A stretch of 64,000 nt of DNA from Macrolepiota albuminosa (lineage: Eukaryota; Basidiomycota; Agaricomycetes; Agaricales; Agaricaceae): positions 497,340 through 561,339 of the forward strand of contig JAMWFC010000044.1 of NCBI GenBank assembly GCA_027475525.1. Direction: 5' to 3'. The notes under the pieces are model-generated. The model was not told where the DNA came from and ran no database searches. It worked only from the letters and a program-made list of their open reading frames with translations. The position numbers and the translations under genes are program-made. Below, in pieces: positions 1 through 10,214 of the stretch (within the stretch, counting starts at the first letter, position 1; every line of letters starts with the position of its first letter).

Positions 1-207
1 TAGAAATAGTTTGTAGATGACCTCATAGGTCATAGGTAGACAGGAGGAAACCTCAAATTCAAGGTGAGGTGGAGCTTAGGTGATACCACCTGGGAGCCGC
101 TAGTAAACTGCAAGAACCTTACAGCACTAAACCAATACCTAAAGCTGCAGGGCATGAAACACTCTCAACAGCTGGCCAAAACATATATAGAGCACATAAG
201 ATGGTGA
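1..207 (+). pseudogene. Chromodomain tail of a decayed Ty3/gypsy polyprotein
   Basis: The frame that ends in TGA at 205-207 reads KFKVRW, then DTTWEP, then LNQYLKLQG. This is the core and C-terminal helix of a chromodomain as found at the end of chromovirus integrases. A TAG at 37-39 interrupts the frame and the 5' part lies outside the window, so this is a remnant. In intact elements the domain targets integration to marked chromatin. It differs in sequence from the chromodomain at 6826-7000, so it belongs to another family. Confidence 0.6.
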
Positions 208-503
208 AATGTGGACAAAGTCCACTTTGATACCTGGTTATTGACCAGGTGGCTACTAATTGTAGCTGTTTACATAACTCTGATAACCAGTAAAAGACTG
301 GGTGGTGAATATTTGTAGTTGTTTATACCACTAGCAGAGTTAGGAGATTTTTTTTCTCTTTTCTCCTCCTAAGTCCCAATACACATAGTTGACATGTCTT
401 TGAGTAATGGCCTATTGGAGGCCTAGTAAAACTGATCAGAGCCTGCAAGGCTCTGGTGGAAAGAAGAGACCCCCTAACATACAAAAAAAATTACCCAGAT
501 TAA
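208..503. other. Non-coding tail, no gene seen
   Basis: This AT-rich stretch has a T-run near 350. It could be the 3' untranslated part or LTR of the preceding chromodomain element, but no matching second LTR copy is visible. Confidence 0.3.
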
Positions 504-763
504 CTAGACTATCAGAGGCAGCTGCCATATCCAGTGGATAGCCAATATCAGACAGCGGGTGTGGTCTATCCAGGTTGTGAGGAACCGCTACCATATCAGA
601 CACCCCTCCACTGGCAAGAGATTGAAGTAGACGATAAGGGGCGCTATGAGTGCCTAGAAGACAGCATGTGCTATGAGTGCTATTATCAGGTACCACCACC
701 ATGTCTGCTGCAGTCGATCCCAACATATGCAGGTGCAGTGACAGGACCACAATCGGTGCCATA
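504..763 (+). pseudogene. Possible Gag N-terminal fragment cut by an LTR
   Basis: An open frame starts after TAA at 501-503 and runs into the LTR at 764. Its peptide is rich in Tyr, Pro and Gln (for example VDSQYQTAGVVYPG), a style similar to the Gag N-terminus at 1520 (YPTGYQTDPYGCP). I infer a Gag fragment of a related element interrupted by the LTR insertion. The resemblance is compositional only and no domain is recognisable. Confidence 0.25.
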
Positions 764-1500
764 TGTCACGACCCCTCCCCCCCGGATCTACTCTGGGACA
801 CCCCTGAAACACCATCTGGGACCCCCCCTCCAACCCCACAGGACGCGCCCCGCCATCACGACTACCGACACCGCCATCAAGCGCATCAAGGACTGCCATC
901 AGCCGCCATCAGCCCCGATCAACGATCAGATCACGCGACTCGCTTCCGGCCATCACGCATCACGCATCACGGCTCCTTCCGCACCAATTGATTGCATGCC
1001 CCACACGCGCAATCCAAGTATACAGTCCCGGCCCGCTACTCAATGACCCCCAGAACCCATCCCAGACACCCCGGAACCCCGAGACCCGGTCCCGTAGTAC
1101 TTATAGCATAGTTCCCTGTTGTATTCGTTAGTCTTGATATTACACTGCTTACACTGTTTTCACTTGGTTACTTGAATTGTTGCATGCCCTCTATTTGACT
1201 GGTATGCATTGACTGGCACGCTTTGACTGGCACGCTTGAATACTCGCATGCTCTAAGATTGGTATGCACTTCACGACTTTAATTTGCTAACTTGGTCTCG
1301 TCTTAGAACCTCCGGTTCATGACTCGACCCCCACCCGAATCCCCCGGACCAAGTTCCCTCTCCCGGGATTACCCCTGTCCACGTCTTGAACCCCGGAGTC
1401 CTAGCCCCGGAGTTCCAGACACCCGAGTATCCATGGGTCAAGTCCGCATTGTAAGGGCAATTGCTTTCCTGAAAAGCCCCTGACTCAGCGGAACCTGACA
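764..1500 (+). repeat. Gypsy-1 5' LTR
   Basis: A 737-bp LTR starts TGTCACGACCCC and ends GGAACCTGACA. It matches the LTR at 9420-10214 over its length apart from indels, and its 3' half matches the fragment at 5297-5731. It contains serial short repeats of the type GACTGGCACGCTT near 1200-1240. Confidence 0.85.
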
Positions 1501-3084
1501 TAATATCAAAACTCCCTCCTTGGCTACGTATACTCACACTTACTACCCCACGGGCTACCAAACCGACCCCTACGGGTGCCCGGTACCCGATCATTACTCT
1601 GCACAGATCCCCCGCCCTGTCTATCCACTCCTCCTGTACGAACCTCCGTATCTCCACTGCCACTGGGCCCCTGACCCATCCCTCTATGATCTGGGGCCCT
1701 CAGCCAGCTGGGCCCCTCCGCCCAACTTCGCCATGGCACGACCCGTAGAGGTCCCCTTGTACCAGAGCATCCCTAGAGGCCTGCCAGAGACCCCACCAGT
1801 ACCCAGTGGACCTCACCCGATTCCCCCCAGCGAGGGCCCCTTTGCACCCACCCCCTACTACGGCTACCAGCGCCCCGTTCTCCAACCCCAAGAACTCTGA
1901 GGACCCCCCTACCCCAACTACTCCCCTCGTCACTACCTGGCCACCGCTCTACCTGCCCAAACCCCTCCCTTGCCAATGGGACGACGACGCCTCAAGGAGT
2001 ATGAACGGCAACGGGACAAAGTACTCCACTCACTCAGGATCTCGCCAGAGGACTTCACGCAACGGGCAAGGGCGCTGCTCACGGAATTCGGGCACGACGA
2101 CTTCGAAGGCACTCCGGAGGAATGGGCTCATTGCTTGGTCGAATTCGGGGATTGCCTCACGCAAGGAGAACTCCCGGAGCAAACTATGGTAAAGTATAGG
2201 CGCAATACAATCCTCCGAGAAGAATTGCAGCAGCTGCTCAACAAAGTCCACGTGTCCCCCTCCCCTTGACCCCTCAACGATCCTGTGGACCCAGGTCGCT
2301 CGATTCACGTTCAACGGGAACCCCCAGAGCCGGCCCCGGCGGCCCCCACTCTGGAACAACGACAATGGGAAGAGCGACAAAACACCTCAGCCATATTGCG
2401 GTCCCTCAGCCTGACTGGAGGCCTCTTTGATCAACCCGCTGCCCGCACAGTAGGCTTGTCAACTCGCCGCAGGGCTAACTCCGTTCCTAGTACCTTCAAA
2501 ACCTGGGGACAACCCCCAAGACCCCTGGAACCGCTCCCACGAATGGACAACGCCCGACCTCTGCCCCCGGCGAACCCCGGTAGAGCCTGGGTGGACACCC
2601 CCAGCACGGATGACACACTGTGCTACATCAATGAGCTTGCGTGCAGCAACAACAAACGACATTCCGCGCCAGCGCCCGCCCTGGCACCGCCTCCCACGTC
2701 CGCCCTGGCCCCTCCGGAACCCAGTTTCCATCGCGATCCGCCACCCCACTTCGACCTACGGAACCCCCTGCGACCCCCGATGCAAGCACGACCCTCCCAG
2801 GCTGAACGTCTCCCGCGCAACCCAGCACCCGGCCCCCCTCCACCTGACCCGACACCGCCAAACCCTCCCCGACTGCCTCCGCCACCCCCAGCCAAACCTC
2901 GAGGACGACCTCCAGGCCCCCCACCTCCGCCACCCCCTGCGTGGAGACCCGGGCCTCCTCCTGGCAGGAACGAACCCCCCTGGGACAACGGACCCCCCGG
3001 GCGTGGACCCCCAGGTGAGCCACCCGGAGGAGGCCCTCCAGGTGGGTGGGGTCCTGCCCTCGGTGCTTTTCCTCCACAAGGAGA

Positions 3085-3238
3085 GGGGGGTAATCATTAC
3101 TGCTACTACTACAATGCCAGCCCTCTCCTCCGCAACACTGCCGGACCGGACGACGCTCGCAGGGGGGTAATCATTACTGCTACTACTACAATGCCAGCCC
3201 TCTCCTCCGCAACACTGCCGGACCGGACGACGCTCGCA
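3085..3238 (+). repeat. 77-bp perfect tandem duplication (a)
   Basis: 3085-3161 and 3162-3238 are identical. The duplication shifts the gag frame. Dropping one copy joins the proline-rich part to the capsid frame at 3340. Confidence 0.95.
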
Positions 3239-4110
3239 ATGCCCTCACCCACGAAGGACATCTGGACATTCAGAAACCCGATGCGTTCACAGGCCGGGAC
3301 CCCCAAAAATGGCGTACATTCCTCACCCAATGTCTTAACATGTTTCAGGCGAAGCTGCTCACGTTTCAGGTTGACAGCTCCCGGGTGGCCTTTGCCGCAT
3401 CGTACCTCCAGGGGATCGCCTTCGACCACTACACGGCCCTTATCCAGTTCGACCCCAACAACCCGGCACTCTCTCGCTGGCAAGTCTTTGTCGACGAGTT
3501 CTCCGGGAAATTCGGGATCTACGACACCGTGGCTGAAGCCGAGGACAACCTTTTCAACCTCCGGATGCGCTCTGAAGAACGTTTCACTACCTTCATCGTA
3601 CGTTTCGAGAAGGAAGCTTACGAGACAGGTTGGAACTACAGCGCCCTCCGGTACGCCCTCTGCTGCGCTCTGCCGCAACGCATCAAGGACGTCCTCTGAC
3701 TCGCCCCAAAACAACCCTCCTACGATGGATACAAGGCCCTCGTCATGCAGATCGACCAACACTACTGGGAAGACTGCAGCGAGTACTCGAACTCCCAACC
3801 CCCCTGGAACCCTAGGGGAGGACCCCCATGGCCCTCTGGCAAAACCCCCAACCCCCAAATCCAAAACCCCGGTCCCCCCGCGTTCCCTGGTGGCCAACCC
3901 CCAGTGAGTCGCGGCCCGCCCAATACTAACTCCGGCAGCGGTGCCCGCCCCCAGGCCCAACTCAACGCCGCTGTGGCCGCCAACAACCCGGGCGATGTGC
4001 CAGACCCCAAGGAACCTCCGGAAGACTCTGAGGATCCCGACTTCGCTGACGAGCGGGACAAAGAAGCCCTTCAGGCCAACCGGCTCTCAAAAAAGAGGCG
4101 ACCCTGGGTT

Positions 4111-4264
4111 GAGGTCCTGAGGGATGTGCAGGAACGATGGAGAAGGGAGGGTGTCTGCATACTCTGTGGTGAGAAAGACCATTTCATGAGGTCCTGAGGG
4201 ATGTGCAGGAACGATGGAGAAGGGAGGGTGTCTGCATACTCTGTGGTGAGAAAGACCATTTCAT
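4111..4264 (+). repeat. 77-bp perfect tandem duplication (b)
   Basis: 4111-4187 and 4188-4264 are identical. The junction cuts the CCHC zinc knuckle after GEKDHF. Reading from the second copy continues ISEC and completes the motif. Confidence 0.95.
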
Positions 4265-4444
4265 CTCTGAGTGCCCCCAACGACAGGTCATGGGATGTGC
4301 CACCTGGACCTTTGAAGGGGAGGACGCCACCTACGAGTATTCAGAAAACGACCCAGCGATTTAGACCCAGAAGACACCCTGAATCGCGGAATCGACCCCG
4401 ACGTCTTTTCCGCCCCAGTCTCACATCTTCGCTCCACAACACTC

Positions 4445-5308
4445 ATGCAGGACACCCTCACAGCTTACCTACCCTCCCACTCCTCACACTCCCTCCTCCT
4501 CAAAACCCGCCTCACCCCCTCCAGAACCCCCTTAGACACCCTCGTTAACAGTGGTGCCACCGACAACTTCATCGATGAAGCATGGTCTACCCTTGCCCTG
4601 GAACCTGCCCAGCAACTCCCGGTCCCAGTATGGCTCTGCCTCTTTGATGGAGATGCCTCTATGGCGGGGGACGTCACTCACTTCGTGCATATGCCCGTTA
4701 CTTTCGCCAATGGACAGACTCACACCCTCCAGATGTTAATAACCAAACTCCACCCCTCCACACCCCTGGTCCTAGGGCTCCCATGGCTCCGAGACACCAA
4801 CCCCCACATTGATTGGCGACATCTCACCCTTTGCCTGACCCGGGACCCGACGCCCAACGACCAGCAACTCTCCTTTGACATCCCCCACTCTCCGAACCCT
4901 ACCCCGAAGGACGGGCCCCCACCACCCCCCGAACTCCAGTCCTGCTCATCCCGATCCTTTGTCATCAACGCCAGGCTGGACGGCACCCCGGGACCAATAT
5001 CGGCCCTCATCAACAGTGGAGCCACCGGGGTTTTCATCAGCGACGCCCTCGACCTCCCCCACGACTCCCTCAACCAGCCCCTCCACCTGCAATGCCTCGA
5101 CGGCACCCCCTCCTCCTCTGGCCCCATCCAGAGGTCTCACTCGGGACGTGTGACCCTGGACAACGACTACGAGTTCACCTCTGACTTCCTGGTCACGCGA
5201 CTTCACAAATCGACCCCAATGGTGCTGGGACTACCCTGGCTGCGCAACACAAACCCCGACATCGATTGGAGGACGCTCACCATGACCTTCCCGGGACCGG
5301 TCCCGTAG
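4445..5308 (+). pseudogene. Gypsy-1 protease region with two tandem retropepsin-like domains
   Basis: The 287-residue frame contains two copies of the same module. The first has NSGATDNFIDEAW and ends near LVLGLPWLRDTNPHIDW. The second has NSGATGVFISDAL and ends near MVLGLPWLRNTNPDIDW. Each has the layout of a retropepsin, in which the active site is normally D-S/T-G and a hydrophobic LGxxW flap-distal segment follows. Both copies have Asn (AAC) where the catalytic Asp is expected, so neither should be an active aspartic protease as written. The frame ends by running into the LTR fragment at 5297, so any linker to reverse transcriptase is lost. Confidence 0.7.
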
Positions 5309-5731
5309 TACTTATAGCATAGTTCCCTGTTGTATTCGCTAGTCTTGATATTACACTGCTTATACTGTTTTCACTTGGTTACTTGAATTGTTGCGTGCCC
5401 TCTATTTGACTGGTACGCATTGACTGGCACGCTTGACTGGCACGCTTGAATACTCGCGTGCTCTAAGATTGGTACGCACTTTGCGACTTTAATTTACTAA
5501 CTTGGTCTCGTCTTAGAACCTCCAGTTCATGACTCGACCCCCACCCGAACTCCCCAGCTACCTACCCCCCAAAACCCCCGGACCAAGTCCCCTCTCCCGG
5601 GACTCCCCTGTCCACGTCTTGAACCCCGGAGTCCTAGCCCCAGAGTTCCAGACACCCGAGTGTCCATGGGTCAAGTCCGCATTGTAAGGGCGATTGCTTT
5701 CCCGGAAAGCCCCCAACTCAGCGGAACCTGA
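5297..5731 (+). repeat. LTR 3' fragment in place of RT/RNase H
   Basis: From CCGGTCCCGTAG to GGAACCTGA the sequence matches positions about 1086-1498 of the 5' LTR. It sits between the protease and integrase domains, where reverse transcriptase and RNase H are expected. Left and right junctions show only short shared sequence. The structure fits recombination between an LTR and the interior of another copy. Confidence 0.85.
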
Positions 5732-7031
5732 TACGGACCTACTTTTGGCCAGGATTGAAGAAGGACGTGACCCGCTACATTCGATCATGCAAACCCTGCC
5801 TCTGGGCTAAGGTCCCCTGACACCAGCCCTATGGACTCCTGAAATCCCTGCCAGTCGGACGATGCCCCTGGTCTTCCATATCCCTGGATCACATTGACAC
5901 CAGCCCTATGGACTCCTGAAATCCCTGCCAGTCGGACGATGCCCCTGGTCTTCCATATCCCTGGATCACATTGAACTCCCGGAATCTGAAGGCTTTGATG
6001 CCATTCTCGTTGTTGTGTGTAGGCTAACCAAACATGGCATCTTCCTACCCTGCCACACCATGGACACTGCCCTGGACTTCACCCGGTTGTTTCTCAAACA
6101 CGTCTTCGCCAAACACAGACTCCTGGACAACATCGTCTCCGACTGTGGCCCACTCTTCATGTCCAAGTTTTGGACTTCCCTGTGTAAGGCCCTTGAAGTA
6201 AAGGCTAACCTCTCTACCGCCTAGCACCCCGAAACCAACGGTCAAACTGAAAGGGTCAATCAGTCTCTTGAGCAATACCTCCAGCTATATGTCAACTACT
6301 TGCAGGACGACTGGCGTGCCGAGCTCCCCCTGGCCAAATTCACCTATAACAATACGCTGCACTCCACCACCGGGGTATCGCCCTTTTTTGCCAACAAGGG
6401 ATACCATCCGCGACTGACACTCTCGCTCCGGGACATCCTGTCACACGCTGCCCACGAGGTTACCTGGGATCTTCAGTCCCTTCATGAGTTTCTCTGGGAG
6501 GAAATCAACACCGCAAACCAGGCCTATGCGAAACACACCGACCGGAAACAGGAAGACACCCCCGACTGGACCCCCAGGACAAAGGTATGGTTAGATCAAT
6601 GCCACCTCTGCACCCGCCGGCCTTCCCCAAAACTCGATCATAAGTGCCTTGGCCCGTTCAAGATTTTGAAGAAAGTCTCATCCCATGCCTACAAGATCGA
6701 GCTCCCCCCAGGACTCAAAGATCTGCACCCAGTTTTCCATGTCTGCCTCCTGGAACAACACCCCCCGGATCCCTTCTCCGAACAATGCCCCAAACCCCCT
6801 CCCCCAGTTGAGGTCGAGGACAAGTACCACTACGAGGTTGAAGACATCCTCGACTCCCAGAACATTCATGGACGACCCCACTTCCTCATACGATGGAAGG
6901 GATACGGCCTGGAGGACGACACCTGGGAACCGCGCCGAAACCTTGAAGGCGCCCTTGACAAACTCCAGGACTTCCAGCAACGGCACCCGGGAAACGACCC
7001 TCCCGGACGCGGGACTCACAGATGGCAGTAG
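5732..7031 (+). pseudogene. Gypsy-1 integrase plus chromodomain
   Basis: The frame starts at TYFWPGLKKDV with a CX2C pair (CKPC), the end of the HHCC zinc domain. It continues through the catalytic core: LDHIELP for the first Asp, IVSDCGPLF for the second Asp, and [10 protein letters not shown] carrying the Glu. After a GPF/Y-like segment ([11 protein letters not shown]) comes a well-formed chromodomain at about 6826-7000, with [17 protein letters not shown] and [10 protein letters not shown]. Breaks are a TGA at 5818, a 77-bp duplication at 5818-5971 and a TAG at 6222. The normal end is TAG at 7029-7031. This is a typical chromovirus integrase, inactive here. Confidence 0.85.
5818..5971 (+). 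repeat. 77-bp perfect tandem duplication (c)
   Basis: 5818-5894 and 5895-5971 are identical. The duplication lies inside the integrase and shifts its frame; one copy alone leaves the frame continuous apart from the TGA at 5818. Confidence 0.95.
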
Positions 7032-7296
7032 TGGGCGTAACCCCCGCCTCTGGGCTTAGTAGGAATTCAACTCCCATGTATACTTTCTGTTCCCCCTCTC
7101 TAAAAATCTTACCCCCTTTTAGTACTCTTCCACAGTAGCGCCTCGGAGTCTGGGCAAGGTGCTTTTCTAGTTTTTTTGCCACCTTACTTACACTACTTTT
7201 GACTCCGGTAGACCAAGTATATATATTTTTACAGTTACAATATTTACAGCCATAGCTACCACAAGACAGTCAATGTCAAGAAGAAAACGGGGGCCC
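7032..7296. other. Spacer between integrase and antisense gene
   Basis: This stretch has short runs of T and a TATATATA at about 7219-7226. No coding potential was seen. Confidence 0.4.
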
Positions 7297-8635
7297 CTAG
7301 AGCTGGGGCCCCGAACCACCCTCACCACCCCCTCCCCTTGGCCAGCCCCAAAAATCCTCCCCCACCCCCTCCAAACTGTGCTCCCACCACACTTCCTTGG
7401 CCAACTGGTCCCAAGATAGGAGCTGTTTGCCCTCGTCCAGAACCTGCTCGAACCACGACCCTGGGGCCAGGACGTTCCTTTGGCAGTGGGCAGTCACCAG
7501 CCTTCCCAACAAGTCCAGACCCCGCTCCACCCCAGGATTCCCCGCCTCTGACTGCAACCCCTCTTGCAGGAATGAGAATGCAGCCCCGTCCAGGAGCAGG
7601 CGATGCTCCTGGGCCCAACCTGGAGATATCAATGACGACCCAACCACAAAAGGGGGAGCACTCACTTAGGGAAGCCATGTGCCCAATTACCACGTCCCGA
7701 CGCAGGGCCTTGACCAGCCCCAAACTCGAGAGACCCTGCCCCAGGAGCTCCACCCCCTGCCCCAGCCTGGCCCTCATGGCATCCAGCTGGGCCTCGACTT
7801 CTCTCCGGGCCACTCTCGCCTCCTCCAGCTCCCGGAGGGCCGTCTCGTAGTCCCCCTCCAACCCCCTTTGGCGCGCCGCCTCCTCTCTTGCCCCCTCTTT
7901 GTGCTCCTCCTGCTTCCAATCGGCCTGCCCCAAACGCTCCTGCAGGGCCCTCACCTTAGCATCCAGCGGCTACCTAGATAAGAGGGAAAAGGCTGCCGGA
8001 GAGAGGCGCGCTGGGGAAGCTGGGGACGGGGTCTCCGCGGGCAGATGCACCCTCTTAGAGGGCCCTGGAGAGAGACTGGGCGATGCCCACCTCTTCCCTT
8101 TGTCGGGGTGCCCCCCACGACCCTCGTGACTGGTGGTCCTGGCCTGGGTCGCCTGACGGATGATCAGGACCATGGGACGACCCCGGCCCCCCACCCAGAT
8201 GACCCCGCAGGCGCCTCCCCTACTGGCTCTACCGCCTCCCCCATTTGCTCCACCACCCAGTCCCGCTCCTCGACCCCCATCCTCCAGATGACTCCTCCCA
8301 GTGGCCACCCCTGCTCTCGAGAGACACAGCGCCAACATGGAACATCACTCATGGTTGAGGTGGCACGCCTCACACACGGACGTGTCCTGGCAGGACGAGG
8401 AGCCCAGGATCTCAAACAGGCAGGGGACCACCCATCGAGCACAGTGCAAGCACTGCGCCAAAGTCAGCAATGAGACCAAAGGTAGGAAAGCACTCATCAG
8501 TCCATTGCTCATGCACCAGGCATGGGCAGGTAGACCCCGGGGCCTCTCCAGGGCCTCCCCAAACAGCTCCTGCATTGCGTCTACCCACGCAACACGTTGA
8601 CTCTCTGGGACCTCTGAAACAGCCCCTATCGCCAT
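7297..8635 (-). pseudogene. Antisense intron-bearing gene of gypsy-1: Zn2Cys6-like motif plus coiled coil
   Basis: On the minus strand one frame runs from 8635 to 7666 with only two stops (TGA 8345-8347, TAG 7970-7972). A 46-bp GT-AG intron (7665-7620) then joins in phase to an exon ending with a stop at 7297-7299. The N-terminal part has cysteines spaced CX2CX6C, about 15 residues, then CX2CX6C. The last Cys comes just after the TGA. This resembles a fungal binuclear zinc cluster. A basic, Pro/Ser-rich linker follows, then a charged helical stretch (LQERLGQADWKQEEHKEGAR onward) that looks like a coiled coil, then LLLDGAAFSFLQEGLQ and a Gly-rich end. It lies between integrase and the 3' LTR, opposite to gag-pol. 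I infer an independent antisense gene of the element. Its function is unknown. Confidence 0.6.
7620..7665 (-). other. Predicted 46-bp intron in the antisense gene
   Basis: On the minus strand the donor is GTGAGT and the acceptor is CTCCAG. Splicing keeps the frame from MASLS to WAQEHRLLLDG. The length fits fungal introns. Confidence 0.6.
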
Positions 8636-8829
8636 CCCAGAATGATGAAAATGGGGGGCAGGCAGCCTAGGGCGGGGAGGGGGTTGAGGATGGAGAGGGC
8701 GAAGGTGGGCACAGGACGGCTCGGGCAGGACTCCAGAAGGACACTAGGGCCTGCATCAGGAGCAGGCTCCAGAAGCCAGCTGGAACCCGCTTCCAGGGCA
8801 GGATTATTGAGTTGTTCTGGAAAAGGAAG

Positions 8830-8890
8830 GTGATAGGACCCTATACAGGTTAGGCGCATGATGATAGGACCCTATACAGGTTAGGTGCAT
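8830..8890 (+). repeat. 31-bp short tandem repeat
   Basis: TGATAGGACCCTATACAGGT recurs at 8831 and 8862, with a one-base difference downstream. It lies just before the assembly gap. Confidence 0.8.
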
Positions 8891-8936
8891 CAACGGCAGG
8901 CTCGGCACCGGCTCCGGAAACCTTGCCGCACTCGTT

Positions 8937-9036
8937 NNNNNNNNNNNNNNNNNNNNNNNNNNNNNNNNNNNNNNNNNNNNNNNNNNNNNNNNNNNNNNNN
9001 NNNNNNNNNNNNNNNNNNNNNNNNNNNNNNNNNNNN
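8937..9036. other. Assembly gap (100 N)
   Basis: A run of 100 N inside gypsy-1. Continuity across it is not shown by sequence. Confidence 1.
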
Positions 9037-9419
9037 AGCGCGCCCAACGCAAACTCTTGGTACGGTAACACTTAAGTTACATTTGTTGCTGACCAAACTT
9101 TGGGCGTCATCAAAGGTCAGTAGAGATAAGTGGACGACGCGGGAAGCACTCACGTTGCTGGGCGAGCGCCGCCACACGCTCCTGGTCAAGGCAAGCTCAG
9201 TACCGTGCATTCCAGGCTTCCCAGGCCATGAGGGGCACGACCTCGTTAGTATGTGGGGGCGTCGGAGAATGCATCGGCATACATGACATGGTTGAGTTTG
9301 ATGGTAAAATTTTTTTTTTTGATACGTGGCAAGTCAGGTGCTGGATCCCACAATTGGATCCCGGTCCGAACCACCGGCTACGTGCACCTCGGAGGGTCTC
9401 GGCGCTGAGGGGGGGGTGA
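9037..9419. other. Gypsy-1 sequence between gap and 3' LTR
   Basis: The minus strand is open from 9210 to the gap (start MHGTELALTRSVWRR) and could be an upstream exon of the antisense gene, but the gap prevents joining. A T-run lies at 9311-9320, and a G-rich stretch immediately before 9420 could be the polypurine tract. Confidence 0.35.
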
Positions 9420-10214
9420 TGTCACGACCCCTCCCCTCCGGATCCACCCTGGGACACCCCCAGAACACTATCCGGGACCCTCCCTCTGACCCCACAGGAC
9501 ACGACCCCTCCCCTCCGGATCCACCCTGGGACACCCCCAGAACACTATCCGGGACCCTCCCTCTGACCCCACAGGACACGCCCCACCATCACAACTACCG
9601 ACACCACCATCACGTGCATCAAGAGCCACCATCAGCCACCACCACCCCAATCAACAATTGGATCATGCGACTCGCTTCCGGCCATCACGCATCGCGCATC
9701 ACAGCTCCCTCTGTGCCAATTGATCGCGCGCCCCACATGCGCAATCCAAGTATACAGTCTCTGCCCGCTACTCAATGACTTCCAGAACCTATCCCAGACA
9801 CCCTGGAATCCCGAGACCCGGTCCTGTAGTACTTATAGCGTAGTTTCCCGTTGTATTTGCTAGTCTTGATATTAACTTGAATTGTTGCGTGCCTTCTGCT
9901 TGACTGGTACGCACTGACTAGCACGCTTTGACTGGCATGCTTGAATAATCACGTGCTCTAAGTTTGATATGCACTTCGTGACTTATAATTTGTTAACCCA
10001 GTCTCGTCTTAGAACCCCCGGTTCACAACTCGACCCCCCACCCAACCCTCAACTACCCAAAACTCAAAACCCCCGGACCAAGTCCCCACTCCTGGGACTA
10101 TCCCCAACCGCGTCTTGAACCCCGGAGTTCCAGACATCCAAGTATCCGTAGATCAAGTCCGCCTCGTAAGGGCGTTGCTATCCTGGAAAGCCCCCGACTC
10201 AGCAGAACCTGACA
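9420..10214 (+). repeat. Gypsy-1 3' LTR
   Basis: It starts TGTCACGACCCC and ends GAACCTGACA like the copy at 764. It is 795 bp because of a 77-bp duplication at its start. It also lacks a block of about 25 bp that the 5' LTR has near 1141-1165. Confidence 0.85.
9423..9576 (+). repeat. 77-bp perfect tandem duplication (d)
   Basis: 9423-9499 and 9500-9576 are identical and lie in the 3' LTR. The 5' LTR has a single copy. Confidence 0.95.

Larger units (their letters stand above)
1520..4364 (+). pseudogene. Gypsy-1 gag (capsid and zinc knuckle), broken
   Basis: Open stretches at 1520-1900, 1970-2269, 2285-3090, 3340-3699 and 3745-4187 form one coding line. It is interrupted by TGA codons at 1898, 2267 and 3697 and by two 77-bp duplications that shift the frame. 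The middle part is extremely proline-rich. The stretch 3290-3700 (for example DAFTGRDPQKWRTFL) is a Retrotrans_gag capsid domain. A nucleocapsid knuckle of type CX2CX4HX4C is complete only if one copy of the duplication at 4111-4264 is ignored. Gag would package the element RNA. The line ends at TAG 4362-4364, before the protease frame. Confidence 0.75.
764..10214 (+). mobile_element. Gypsy-1: degenerate chromodomain Ty3/gypsy element
   Basis: The order is 5' LTR, gag with a CCHC knuckle, tandem retropepsins, an LTR fragment in place of RT/RNase H, integrase, chromodomain, an antisense gene, an assembly gap and the 3' LTR. The LTR ends are TGTCA and TGACA. The five bases outside the two LTRs (CCATA and TTAAC) do not match, and the gap lies inside. 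The two halves may therefore come from different copies or from a recombinant. The LTRs differ by indels and many substitutions, so the element is old. Several in-frame stops are TGA. Confidence 0.8.

Noticed and set aside
2285..3907. 540-residue proline-rich plus-strand protein as a separate gene
   Set aside because: Its second half is in the wrong frame after the 77-bp duplication. The true capsid frame is 3340-4187.
7322..7954. Single 210-residue minus-strand protein read through the intron
   Set aside because: After MASLS the frame becomes low-complexity Gly/Arg/Pro. Splicing 7665-7620 gives a more protein-like end, so the unspliced reading was not used.
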